Part shown: piece by piece, positions 1 to 6,902 of the stretch
Layout: every line of letters begins with the position of its first letter
How positions within the stretch are numbered: the stretch's first letter is position 1
Assembly (NCBI RefSeq): GCF_039523795.1
Contig: NZ_BAAAFZ010000082.1
Coordinates: 1-19,283, forward strand
Direction of reading: 5' to 3'
Source of the DNA: Craurococcus roseus
Lineage (GTDB): Bacteria; Pseudomonadota; Alphaproteobacteria; Acetobacterales; Acetobacteraceae
DNA: 19,283 nt
Notes under the pieces: model-generated
What the model saw: the letters and a program-made list of their open reading frames with translations, nothing else
Database searches by the model: none
Told to the model about the DNA's origin: nothing
Program-made: the position numbers and the translations under genes

Positions 1-2
1 GA

Positions 3-947
3 CATCCTCGCCAGCGTCGCCCGTTTCTGCCAGCGCACTTCCAACTCAGACCACTAGAGGACTTCCTGGTGCTCTCGGCGTCCGGGAGCTTCTCCCGCGC
101 GGCCGAGCAGCGCCACGTTACGTAGCCCGCCTTCAGCCGGCGCATCCGCGCGCTCGAAGGCTGGGCCGGCGTCCCGCTGGTCGACCGCAGCGCGCACCCC
201 GCCTCGCTGACCGAGGCCGGGCGGCGGTTCCACCCGGCGGCCGAGGACATCCTGCGCCGGCTCGCGGGGCCGCGGGAAGAGGCGCGCGCGGCGGAGCAGC
301 AGGCGGCGGCCACGCTGCGCTTCGCGGCGACGCACGCCCTGTCCTTCTCGTTCTTCCCGGCTTGGCTGCGCGCGCTGGAGCCCCGCCTGCGGCTCGGGCC
401 CATCCAACTCGTATCCGACAGCCTGCTGGCCTGCGAGGATTTGATGCTGCAGGGGCGCGCGCAGTTCCTGCTGTGCCACCGGCACCCGGAGGTCGCGGGC
501 CGGGTCGACCAAGCGGAGTTCTTGTCCGCGCGGGTCGGCGCGGACACGCTGGTGCCCGTCGCCGCGGCGGATGGCGCGGGCGGGCCGCGATTCACCCTAC
601 CCGGCGCGCGCGGGAACCCCCTGCCCGTCCTGGCTTACAGCGAGGAATCCGGGCTCGGGTGGATCCTGCGCTCGGTCGCCGGAAAGGCGCCATCCGGCCC
701 CCGGCTGGAGACGGTGTTCACGTCCCATTTGGCGGTGGTGCTCAAAAGGATGGCGCTCGACGTGCGCGGCTTTGCCTGGCTGCCGCTTAGCCCGATCGGG
801 GACGGGTTCGGCGATGGACGGCTGGTGCGGGCCGGTGGCGAAGGCTGGCCGGTGCCCGTGGAGGTTCGTCTGGTGCGACGGCGCGCGGCGGCGGCGGCGG
901 CCGAGCCGTTTTGGCAGGCGGCCGGCGCGTACGGGTTTGCGCCTTGA
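3..947 (+). pseudogene. LysR-family transcriptional regulator, interrupted by an amber stop
   Basis: The reading frame encodes a LysR regulator: an N-terminal winged helix-turn-helix (LEDFLVLSASGSFSRAAEQ, then PAFSRRIRALEGWAGVPLVDR and LTEAGRRF), a linker helix and a substrate-binding domain ending at 947. A TAG at 123-125 sits where relatives have Gln in the VTQPAFSRRI segment, a one-base change from CAG. No ATG, GTG or TTG lies in frame between the window edge and the helix-turn-helix. The codon at 39-41 (TTC), where the usual M-x-L-R-x-L-E-D-F start is expected, is not a start codon. Downstream of the TAG the frame is open for about 270 codons, so decay looks recent, or the TAG is a sequencing error. 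The segment FAATHALSFSFFP after the linker resembles HypT/YjiE-like members; this is a weak subfamily call. Counted from 39, the length (about 302 residues) is normal. The true start could lie outside the window. Confidence 0.85.
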
Positions 948-1104
948 GGCATGCAGCGGAAGGAGGAGGCCGAGAGAGTTGAAGATGCCCAGCAATGGAC
1001 CGCATGCTTCTGTTCCTCTCGTGTTCCGGCGCCTCTGGCGTGGGAGTTGCCCGCCGTTTAAGAACAGAGTCGGAACTTTTGGTTAAGAAGGAGCCTGGTG
1101 CCGT

Positions 1105-1776
1105 TTGGAACGAAACCTGACCATCGTCGTCCCGGCTTTGGACGCCGCCCGGACCCTGGGCGCGACTCTGGAGGCTTGCGCGGAAACGGCGGGCGCTGAG
1201 GTGCTGGTGGTGGACGGCGGCAGCCGGGACGGGACGCGCGAGGTCGCCCGGCGGGGCGGGGCGCGGGTGCTGGACAGTGCGCCGGGGCGGGGGCGGCAAC
1301 TGGCGCTCGGGGCCGGGGCGGCACGGGGCGGGTGGTTGCTCTTCCTCCACGCCGACACGCGGCCGGCGCCCGGTTGGACCGAGGCGGCGCGCGGATTCAT
1401 GGCGCAAGGGACCGGGCGGGCGGCGTACTTCGCCTTCGCGCTGGACGACCCCTCGCCGGAGGCGCGGCGGCTGGAGCGGCTGGTGGCTTGGCGCTGCCGC
1501 GCGCTCGCCCTGCCCTACGGCGACCAGGGGCTGTTAATCCCGCGCGCGCTCTACGAAGCGGCGGGGGGCTTCCGGCCGCTGCCCTTGATGGAGGATGTGG
1601 ACCTCGTGTGGCGGCTCGGGCGGCGCCGGCTGGCGGCGCTGCCGGTGGCGGCCGTGACCTCGGCGGAGCGTTGGCGGCGGGAAGGGTGGCGGCGGCGTTC
1701 CGCATGCAACCTCGCCTGCCTGTCGTTGTGGTTCCTCGGCGTGCCGCCAGGGGCGATCAAGCGGTTTTACGGATGA
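1105..1776 (+). CDS. GT-A glycosyltransferase, rSAM/selenodomain-associated transferase 2 family (TIGR04283-like)
   Basis: This 223-residue family 2 glycosyltransferase opens with the nucleotide-sugar fold (LTIVVPALDAARTLGATLEA). DGGSRDGT lies near 37-44, the DxD-like metal site LHADT near 81-85, GDQGLLIPR at 139-147 and MEDVDLVWRLGRR near 162-173. The C-terminal SAERWRREGW segment is characteristic of the short TIGR04283 family. There is no signal peptide and no strong membrane helix except a mildly hydrophobic stretch near 203-213. The start is taken as TTG 1105, because AAGGAG (1088-1093) lies 11 bases upstream and no other in-frame start fits. The stop overlaps the next gene's start (ATGA, 1773-1776), so the two are translationally coupled. 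Family members usually sit beside the DUF2064 transferase, as here; acceptor and product are unknown. Confidence 0.88.
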   Translation: MERNLTIVVPALDAARTLGATLEACAETAGAEVLVVDGGSRDGTREVARRGGARVLDSAPGRGRQLALGAGAARGGWLLFLHADTRPAPGWTEAARGFMAQGTGRAAYFAFALDDPSPEARRLERLVAWRCRALALPYGDQGLLIPRALYEAAGGFRPLPLMEDVDLVWRLGRRRLAALPVAAVTSAERWRREGWRRRSACNLACLSLWFLGVPPGAIKRFYG

Positions 1777-2369
1777 GCGCCCGCCGCGGGTTGCTGATCC
1801 TGTTCGCGCGCGCGCCGCGGCTCGGCACGGTGAAGCGGCGGCTGGCGCGGGAGGCGGGCGACCTCGCCGCGTTGCGCTTCCACCGCGCGATGCTGCGGGA
1901 GATGGCGCGGCGGCTGGGGCGGGACCGGCGCTGGCGGACGGTGCTGGCCGTGACGCCGGACCGCGCGCGGTTCCCCTCGCCGCTGCCGAGGGTGCCGCAG
2001 GGGCGTGGCGACCTCGGCGGGCGCATGGCGCGGGCGCTGGCGCGGGACCGGCGGCGGGCGGTGCTGGTGGGCAGCGACATACCGGGCATCCGCGCGGCCG
2101 ACATCGCGGCGGCGTTTTGCGCGCTGGACGGCCGCGCGGACGCGGTGTTCGGGCCGGCGGAGGACGGCGGGTACTGGCTGGTCGGGCTCGGGCCGCGCCG
2201 GCCGGCGGCGCCGTTCCGCGGCGTGCGGTGGTCGGGGCCGCACGCGCTGGCGGACACGCTGCGGAACTGCCGGGGGCGGCGTGTGGCGTTCGTGCGGCGG
2301 TTGCGCGACGTGGACGATGCGGCGGACCTGATGGCTTGGCGGGCGGCGGCCGGCTCGGCGGGTTGCTGA
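1773..2369 (+). CDS. DUF2064 GT-A transferase, rSAM/selenodomain-associated transferase 1 family (TIGR04282-like)
   Basis: The 198-residue protein has a nucleotidyltransferase-like Rossmann start (LLILFARAPRLGTVKRRLA), the family motif GSDIPGI at 100-106 (relatives have GSDxP) and PAEDGGYWLVGL at 128-139. These are the hallmarks of DUF2064, a MobA/GT-A-like fold thought to transfer a nucleotide or sugar; the substrate is not established. The ATG at 1773 overlaps the upstream stop by four bases, giving a tight two-gene unit. In many genomes this pair accompanies a radical-SAM gene, but none is visible here. The reading frame runs open well upstream of 1773, but that is only a GC-rich shadow of the preceding gene. 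Confidence 0.88.
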   Translation: MSARRGLLILFARAPRLGTVKRRLAREAGDLAALRFHRAMLREMARRLGRDRRWRTVLAVTPDRARFPSPLPRVPQGRGDLGGRMARALARDRRRAVLVGSDIPGIRAADIAAAFCALDGRADAVFGPAEDGGYWLVGLGPRRPAAPFRGVRWSGPHALADTLRNCRGRRVAFVRRLRDVDDAADLMAWRAAAGSAGC

Positions 2370-2399
2370 AGCTTCAGGCGTCCTTTCGGGGGAAGCCTT

Positions 2400-2441
2400 G
2401 GCCGTTATGCTTGACGTAACGGCCGTTATGCATTGCGTAAC
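2400..2441 (+). promoter_or_regulatory. Tandem palindromic operator of the higBA module
   Basis: Two adjacent 21-base direct repeats (2400-2420 and 2421-2441) begin GGCCGTTATGC and end CGTAAC, differing only in the four middle bases. Each contains an inverted repeat with half-site GTTA(T/C)GC; the second reads GTTATGCATTGCGTAAC. They lie 4 to 45 bases upstream of the higB start, where a HigA helix-turn-helix dimer would be expected to bind for autorepression. A TTGACG at 2411-2416 could be a -35 element, but no convincing -10 follows at 16-18 bases. The repeats are clearly visible; the operator role is inferred from position and from how HigBA modules are regulated. Confidence 0.65.
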
Positions 2442-2444
2442 AAC

Positions 2445-2726
2445 ATGATCGAGAGCTTCCGGGACAAGCGCACGGCGGCGGTCTGGGCCGGGGAGCTGCC
2501 CAAAGGCTTCCCGGTCGATGTCGCCAACGCCGCACGCCGGAAGCTGCGGATGCTGGACGCCGCCACCCGGCTGGACGACCTGAAGGCGCCGCCGGGCAAC
2601 CGGCTAGAGGCGCTGAAAGGCGACCGGGCCGGGTGGCACAGCATCCAGGTCAACGACCAATGGCGCGTCTGCTTCGTCTGGCGGGGCGGCGGCGCGCATG
2701 ACGCGGAGGTGACGGACTGCCACTGA
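2445..2726 (+). CDS. higB: HigB-type toxin (RelE/ParE superfamily, plasmid maintenance killer)
   Basis: The 93-residue protein matches HigB in length and layout. It starts MIESFRDKRTAAVW. A middle block LEALKGDRAGWHSIQVNDQW at 54-73 is followed by RVCFVW, and the C-terminus is EVTDCH, whose final His matches the conserved His at the end of HigB toxins. HigB proteins are ribosome-dependent mRNA endonucleases. The start is taken as ATG 2445 rather than TTG 2433, because family members begin MI(K/E)SF and because 2433 lies within the operator repeat. The toxin precedes the antitoxin, the normal order for higBA, and the two are 29 bases apart. No lesion is seen, so it is probably active or only recently silenced. 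Confidence 0.93.
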   Translation: MIESFRDKRTAAVWAGELPKGFPVDVANAARRKLRMLDAATRLDDLKAPPGNRLEALKGDRAGWHSIQVNDQWRVCFVWRGGGAHDAEVTDCH

Positions 2727-2755
2727 GGTACGGCCTACCCACTGAGGAGACGAGG

Positions 2756-3076
2756 ATGACCATCACCCGCGCCGATGCCGAGCGTATGGACTTCTCGGAC
2801 GTGGCCGCCGGTGAGCGCTTGGCGCCCGTCACCCCCGGCGATGTGCTGCGGGAGGAGTTCATGGCGCCGCACGGCCTGACCGCCCGCGCCCTGGCGCGCG
2901 AGTTGGACGTGCCGCCCAACCGCACCACCGCGATCCTGAACGGCGAGCGCGCGGTGACGGCGGCGACGGCGCTGTTGCTGGCGCGGCGCTTCGGCACCTC
3001 GGCCGAGTTCTGGATGAACCTGCAAACCGCGCACGACCTCGAATTGGCGCGAGCGGGGGTGGGCGCGGCCGCCTGA
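2756..3076 (+). CDS. higA: HigA-type antitoxin, XRE-family helix-turn-helix
   Basis: The 106-residue protein has the HigA signature: PVTPGDVLREEFMAPHGLT at 25-42, a helix-turn-helix near 41-63 (TARALARELDVPPNRTTAIL), then NGERAVTAATALLLARRFGT and EFWMNLQTAHDLELAR. This family neutralises HigB and represses its own promoter. The start ATG 2756 has GAGGAG at 2744-2749, six bases upstream. The N-terminal tail (1-24) is longer than in minimal HigA proteins and looks unstructured. It forms an operon with higB; the probable operators at 2400-2441 precede the toxin gene. Confidence 0.93.
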   Translation: MTITRADAERMDFSDVAAGERLAPVTPGDVLREEFMAPHGLTARALARELDVPPNRTTAILNGERAVTAATALLLARRFGTSAEFWMNLQTAHDLELARAGVGAAA

Positions 3077-3104
3077 GGAACGGCGGCCCGCGCCGCGCGC
3101 GCCG

Positions 3105-4208
3105 TCATGGAGGGAACGGGACGGCCTGCGCCTGCCCCGCGGCCGGCGGCTCCGATGCCGGCAGGGGCCGGGCCGCCGCGGCGTCCTCGGGCAGGCGGAC
3201 GGGGAAGCGGACGGTGCACAGGGTCCCGCCCCGCGCCTCCCCGGACAGCACCTCGGCCCGGCCGTGGAGCTGGGCGACGAGCGCGCGCACCAGCTTGCGG
3301 CCGAGCCCCGTGCCCTTGGGCGCCGCCGCCGTGTCGAAGCCCACGCCGTCGTCCGCCACAGAAAGGACGAACTCCTCGCCTTCGCGGCGGAAGCCGACGG
3401 ACACCGTGCCGGCGCGGTCCTCGGGGAAGGCGTATTTCAGCGTGTTCGAGATCAGTTCGGTGGCGACGAGGCCGAGGGGGATGGCCTGCTCCCGGGGCAC
3501 CTCGTGCGGCTCGGCCGACACGGAAAAGGCGATCGGGCGCAGCTCTGCCCCCCCGGCCTGGCGCAGGTCTTCGGCCAGGCCGGCCAACAGGTCGCGCGTG
3601 TCCACGGTCGCGTCCTCGCCGCGGTGGCGCTCGAAGCGCATGTCGACGCGCGCCAGCGCCCGCATTCGCCCGATCGCCTCGTCCAAGGCGTCGCGCACCC
3701 GCTCGTCCCGCGACGTCTGGGATTGCAGCCGCAGGGTGGCGATCAGGCGCTGAAGGTCGTTCTGCCGGCGATGCGCGGCCTCCTGCCGCAGCACGTCCTG
3801 CGCCGCTTCCGCCGCGGCGAGCCGCTCGTTGGCTTCGACGAGTTCGACGACGGCCTTGTGCATGTCCTCGATGACGACGGCGACGGCCAGGCCGGCGCCG
3901 AGGAAGAGCAGGAGGGCCACGGCGTCGGTGGCGTGCGGGATGCGCAGGGCGCCGGCCGGCGCGACGAACAGGAGCACCCCGAGCAGGGCGCCGAGGAGCA
4001 CCGCGACGACGGAACTCCCGCGGTCGAAGACTAGGCCGGCGGCGATCACCGCGGGGAAGAGCACGACGTAGGGGTATCCTTCCCCTGGCCCCAGCAGGAT
4101 CCAGCGGAAGCCGATGGCGGCGAGCACGATGGCAGCCGTGGCGAGGTAGCGCGCCCAGAGCGGCCAGGCGCGCGTCCGCCGGGAAAGGGCGACGATGCGG
4201 CGCGGCAT
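3105..4208 (-). CDS. Membrane-bound HisKA_2-type sensor histidine kinase with DUF4118-like N-terminus
   Basis: The 367-residue protein has about four N-terminal membrane helices (roughly 21-40, 47-65, 67-85, 96-113) with the GEGYPYVVLFPAVIAAGL pattern typical of DUF4118/KdpD-like sensor heads. A coiled linker follows, then a HisKA_2-like dimerisation box (EAAHRRQNDLQRLIATLRLQ, predicted phospho-His146) and an ATPase domain with N-box ELISNTLKYAF (Asn255), DDGVGFD (286-292) and GTGLGRKLVRALVAQLHG (299-316). It lacks the His and WxE of HWE kinases, so it belongs with HisKA_2. The H-box departs from the usual HRVKNNLQ. No response regulator is adjacent, so it is an orphan kinase. The C-terminal tail is Pro/Ala-rich and low complexity. 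It is divergent from the Bug gene across about 150 bases. Confidence 0.88.
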   Translation of the reverse strand: MPRRIVALSRRTRAWPLWARYLATAAIVLAAIGFRWILLGPGEGYPYVVLFPAVIAAGLVFDRGSSVVAVLLGALLGVLLFVAPAGALRIPHATDAVALLLFLGAGLAVAVVIEDMHKAVVELVEANERLAAAEAAQDVLRQEAAHRRQNDLQRLIATLRLQSQTSRDERVRDALDEAIGRMRALARVDMRFERHRGEDATVDTRDLLAGLAEDLRQAGGAELRPIAFSVSAEPHEVPREQAIPLGLVATELISNTLKYAFPEDRAGTVSVGFRREGEEFVLSVADDGVGFDTAAAPKGTGLGRKLVRALVAQLHGRAEVLSGEARGGTLCTVRFPVRLPEDAAAARPLPASEPPAAGQAQAVPFPP

Positions 4209-4359
4209 GGAGCGAGGTTAGCGCGGAAAGCCGCGGTTGCGGGAACAACATTGCCGGCCCCGCCCGCGCCGGCCTTGATCGGCCGCTCGCGCGACGCAGT
4301 TGCCAACTGGGGCGCCGCGGCCTTCAACTCGCGTTTCGAGGAAACGCCGGGGATCGTCC

Positions 4360-5349
4360 ATGCGCCGCCGCAGCCTGCTGCAAGCCTTGCCCCTCGCCGC
4401 CGCCGCCCCGCCCGCCGCGGCGGCGGCGCGGGCGCAGCAGCAGGCGTTCGCGTTCGACCACGCCGTGCGCCTCGTCGTCCCGTTCGCGCCGGGCGGGACG
4501 AGCGACATCCTTGCGCGGCTGCTGGCGCCGGAGCTGTCGCGCGCCTTCGGGCAGAACGTGGTGGTGGAGAACCGCAGCGGCGCGTCCGGCAACCTGGGCG
4601 CGGACCTCGTGGCGAAGGCGCCGCCGGACGGGCACACGGCCTTGCTGATCGACGCCGGCATCCTCGCCACCGCGCCGAGCCTGTTCACGCGCCTGCCCTT
4701 CGACCCGAAGCGCGACCTCCAGCCGGCGACCATGCTGATCTTCGCGCCGTACATCCTGGCCGCGCACCCGAGCCTGCCGGCGAAGGACGCGGCGGAGCTC
4801 GCGTCCTTCGCCAAGGAGCAGCCGGCGAAGCTGAACGTGGCGCATTCGGGGATCGGCGCGGCGAACCACCTTACCGCGTTGATGCTGGCGCGGCACTGGG
4901 GCGCGGAGGGCGCGACCATGGTGCCCTACCGCGGCGGCTCGGCGGCGCTCGCGGCGGCGGCGTCGGGCGAGGCGAACCTCATCGTCAACGGCGCCACGGC
5001 GACGCAGCCCTTCGTGCAGAACGGGAGCCTGCGCGGCATCGCGGTGTCCGGGCCGCGCCGCCTCCCCGCTTTCCCCGACCTGCCGAGCTTCGCCGAACTC
5101 GGCTGGCCGGCGGTGGAAAGCGGGACGTGGCAGGGCGCGCTGCTGCCGGGCGCGACGCCGGCGCCGGCGGTCGCGCGGTGGGAAGCGGAGCTGCGCGCCG
5201 CCCTCGCCAAGCCGGAGGTGGCGCGGCGCGTTTCCGACCTCGGCGGCGAGGTGCGGACGGACGGCGCGGCGGCGTTCCGCGCGTGGCTGGAGCGGGAAAC
5301 GGAGAACTGGGGACGCGTGGTGCGCGAAGCCGGCATCAAGCTGGATTGA
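4360..5349 (+). CDS. Bug/TctC-family periplasmic solute-binding protein
   Basis: The 329-residue protein has a Tat-like signal: MRRRSLLQALPLAAAAPPAA, with probable cleavage after the following AAAARA. The mature domain shows the Bug-family pattern: VRLVVPFAPGGTSDILARLL, VVVENRSGASGNLGADLVAK, PDGHT, then VPYRGGSAALAA and LPSFAELGWP. Bug proteins bind small carboxylates or related molecules for tripartite tricarboxylate transporters. No TctA or TctB membrane gene is present, so it is an orphan receptor, which is common in Acetobacteraceae and Burkholderiales. ATG 4360 is chosen because it begins the signal peptide and has GGGGA six bases upstream; the open frame continues to 4300 without a better site. 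The next gene starts 13 bases after the stop. Confidence 0.92.
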   Translation: MRRRSLLQALPLAAAAPPAAAAARAQQQAFAFDHAVRLVVPFAPGGTSDILARLLAPELSRAFGQNVVVENRSGASGNLGADLVAKAPPDGHTALLIDAGILATAPSLFTRLPFDPKRDLQPATMLIFAPYILAAHPSLPAKDAAELASFAKEQPAKLNVAHSGIGAANHLTALMLARHWGAEGATMVPYRGGSAALAAAASGEANLIVNGATATQPFVQNGSLRGIAVSGPRRLPAFPDLPSFAELGWPAVESGTWQGALLPGATPAPAVARWEAELRAALAKPEVARRVSDLGGEVRTDGAAAFRAWLERETENWGRVVREAGIKLD

Positions 5350-5362
5350 GGGGGCCGCGGCG

Positions 5363-5878
5363 GTGCCTGAAACGCCGGAAGGGCTGCTTGCCAGGCTCGG
5401 CGCCCTGGGCATCGAGACGCGCACCGTGCGCCACGCGCCGGTGTTCACGGTGGCGGAGAACCGCGAACTGCGCGGCGGCCTGCCGGGCGGGCACAGCAAG
5501 AACCTGTTCCTCAAGCCGGCGAAGGGCGACGGGCCGTTCCTGCTGGCGGTGCTGGACGAGGGCCGCAAGGTGTCCGTCAACGCCCTCGCGCGCGCCGCCG
5601 GCGCCGGGCGGGTGGAGATGGCGCCGGCGGAGGCGTTGCGGGCGGCGCTGGGCGTGGAGCCGGGGTCGGTGACGCCCTTCGGCTTGGTCAACGCGGCGCC
5701 CGGTTCGGTGCGGACGGTGATCGACGCCGGTCTTTTGCGCGATCACGAATGGGTGCATTTCCATCCTTTGGTGAACAGCATGACCACGGCGATCCGCCCG
5801 GCCGACCTGCTGCGCGCCTTGGAAACGTTCGGGCACAGCACGTCCCTTTTGGACCTGCCCGGCGGCGGCCCCGGCTGA
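5363..5878 (+). CDS. YbaK/ProX-family aminoacyl-tRNA deacylase (ProXp-ala-like)
   Basis: The 171-residue single-domain editing protein carries the YbaK/INS superfamily pattern: HAPVFTVAENRELRGGLPGG, HSKNLFLK (predicted catalytic Lys46), VSVNALARAAG, PGSVTPFGLVNA and VHFHPLVNSMTTAI. This arrangement best matches the ProXp-ala (PrdX) subgroup, which hydrolyses Ala-tRNA(Pro) mischarged by prolyl-tRNA synthetase. Substrate choice within the superfamily cannot be settled by eye. The start is GTG 5363, 13 bases after the Bug gene, so cotranscription is likely although no functional link is evident. Length is normal and there is no signal peptide, so it acts in the cytoplasm. Confidence 0.9.
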   Translation: MPETPEGLLARLGALGIETRTVRHAPVFTVAENRELRGGLPGGHSKNLFLKPAKGDGPFLLAVLDEGRKVSVNALARAAGAGRVEMAPAEALRAALGVEPGSVTPFGLVNAAPGSVRTVIDAGLLRDHEWVHFHPLVNSMTTAIRPADLLRALETFGHSTSLLDLPGGGPG

Positions 5879-5954
5879 CCCCTCCCCGCCGTGCCGCTTG
5901 CCTCCCGGCCGCGAGCGCGCATCTATCACCCTGAGCGTGGGGACCAAGCCTGCC

Positions 5955-6902
5955 ATGGACGTGATCTTCGACCCGAATCGCCAAAAGGCGCCCGACGGCG
6001 CGGCCGCGCCGGCCGACGTCATCAAGGACGGCGACCAGAAGACCTTCATGAAGGACGTGGTGGAGGCCAGCCGCCAGGTCCCGGTGCTGGTGGACTTCTG
6101 GGCGACGTGGTGCGGCCCCTGCAAGCAGCTCACCCCCACCTTGGAGAAGGTGACGCGCGCCGCGGGCGGGCGGGTGAAGCTGGTCAAGATCGACATCGAC
6201 AAGAACCGCGCGCTGGTGCAGCAGCTCGCGCAGCTCGGTTTGCCGTTGCAGTCGGTGCCCACCGTCGCCGCCTTCTGGCAGGGCCAGATCGCCGACCTGT
6301 TCCAAGGCGCGCTGCCCGAGGGCGAGATCAAGAAGTTCGTCGAGGGCCTGCTGAAGATCGCCGGCGGGCAGATGCCCTCCGCCGACCTGTTGGCCGAGGC
6401 CAAGGCCGCCGCCGCCGAGGGCGACCACCAGGGCGCGCTGGAGCTGTACGGCGCGCTGGCGCAGCACGAGCCGGAGAACGCTGAGGCGCTGGCCGGCGTG
6501 GCCCGCAGCCTGATGGCGCTCGGCCACGAGGAGCAGGCGCTGCAAACGCTGGAAAGCGCGCCGGCGAAGATGCGCGACCACGCGGAGATCGCGTCCGTCC
6601 GCAGCGCGCTGGAGCTGGCCGAGGAAGGGCGGCGCGCGCGTTCCAAGCTCGCGGAGTTCGAGAAGCGCTTGGCCGCGGACGCCGACGACCACGCGGCGCG
6701 CATCGACCTCGCCGTGGCGCTGAACGCGGCGGGCGAGCGCGCGGAGGCCGCGGACGCGCTGCTGGAGGCGATCCGGCGCGACCGCGCGTGGAACGACGAG
6801 GCGGCGCGCAAGCAGTTGCTGAAGTTCTTCGAGGCCTGGGGCTTCGACGACCCGGCGACGCTGGGGGCGCGGCGCAAGCTTTCTTCGCTGCTGTTCCGGT
6901 GA
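5955..6902 (+). CDS. cnoX: Thioredoxin-TPR co-chaperone/holdase (CnoX/YbbN family)
   Basis: The 315-residue protein joins an N-terminal thioredoxin domain (about 20-135) to a C-terminal TPR region (about 142-312). The domain shows VLVDFWATWCGPCKQLTP with CGPC at 53-56, and a cis-Pro site SVPTVAAF near 100-107. Helical repeats include ALELYGALAQHEPENAEALA and IDLAVALNAAGERAEAADAL. CnoX proteins hold unfolded clients and protect cysteines under oxidative stress. Unlike E. coli YbbN, this one keeps both redox cysteines, so it may also act as a reductase, as alphaproteobacterial relatives can. ATG 5955 has GGGGA upstream; the frame continues to 5898 but the extension is not family-like. Its stop overlaps the LON-domain gene start (GTGA). 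Confidence 0.92.
   Translation: MDVIFDPNRQKAPDGAAAPADVIKDGDQKTFMKDVVEASRQVPVLVDFWATWCGPCKQLTPTLEKVTRAAGGRVKLVKIDIDKNRALVQQLAQLGLPLQSVPTVAAFWQGQIADLFQGALPEGEIKKFVEGLLKIAGGQMPSADLLAEAKAAAAEGDHQGALELYGALAQHEPENAEALAGVARSLMALGHEEQALQTLESAPAKMRDHAEIASVRSALELAEEGRRARSKLAEFEKRLAADADDHAARIDLAVALNAAGERAEAADALLEAIRRDRAWNDEAARKQLLKFFEAWGFDDPATLGARRKLSSLLFR

Noticed and set aside
985..1086. A 33-codon frame starting ATG 985 downstream of a purine-rich AGGAGGAGG stretch
   Set aside because: The purine run ends too far (about 17 bases) before the ATG, the translation looks random, and the stretch is better read as the upstream region of the transferase operon.
1332..1772. Open frame continuing upstream of the DUF2064 start
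   Set aside because: It overlaps the glycosyltransferase, is Ala/Arg/Gly-rich and has no family features; it is a shadow of GC-rich coding DNA.
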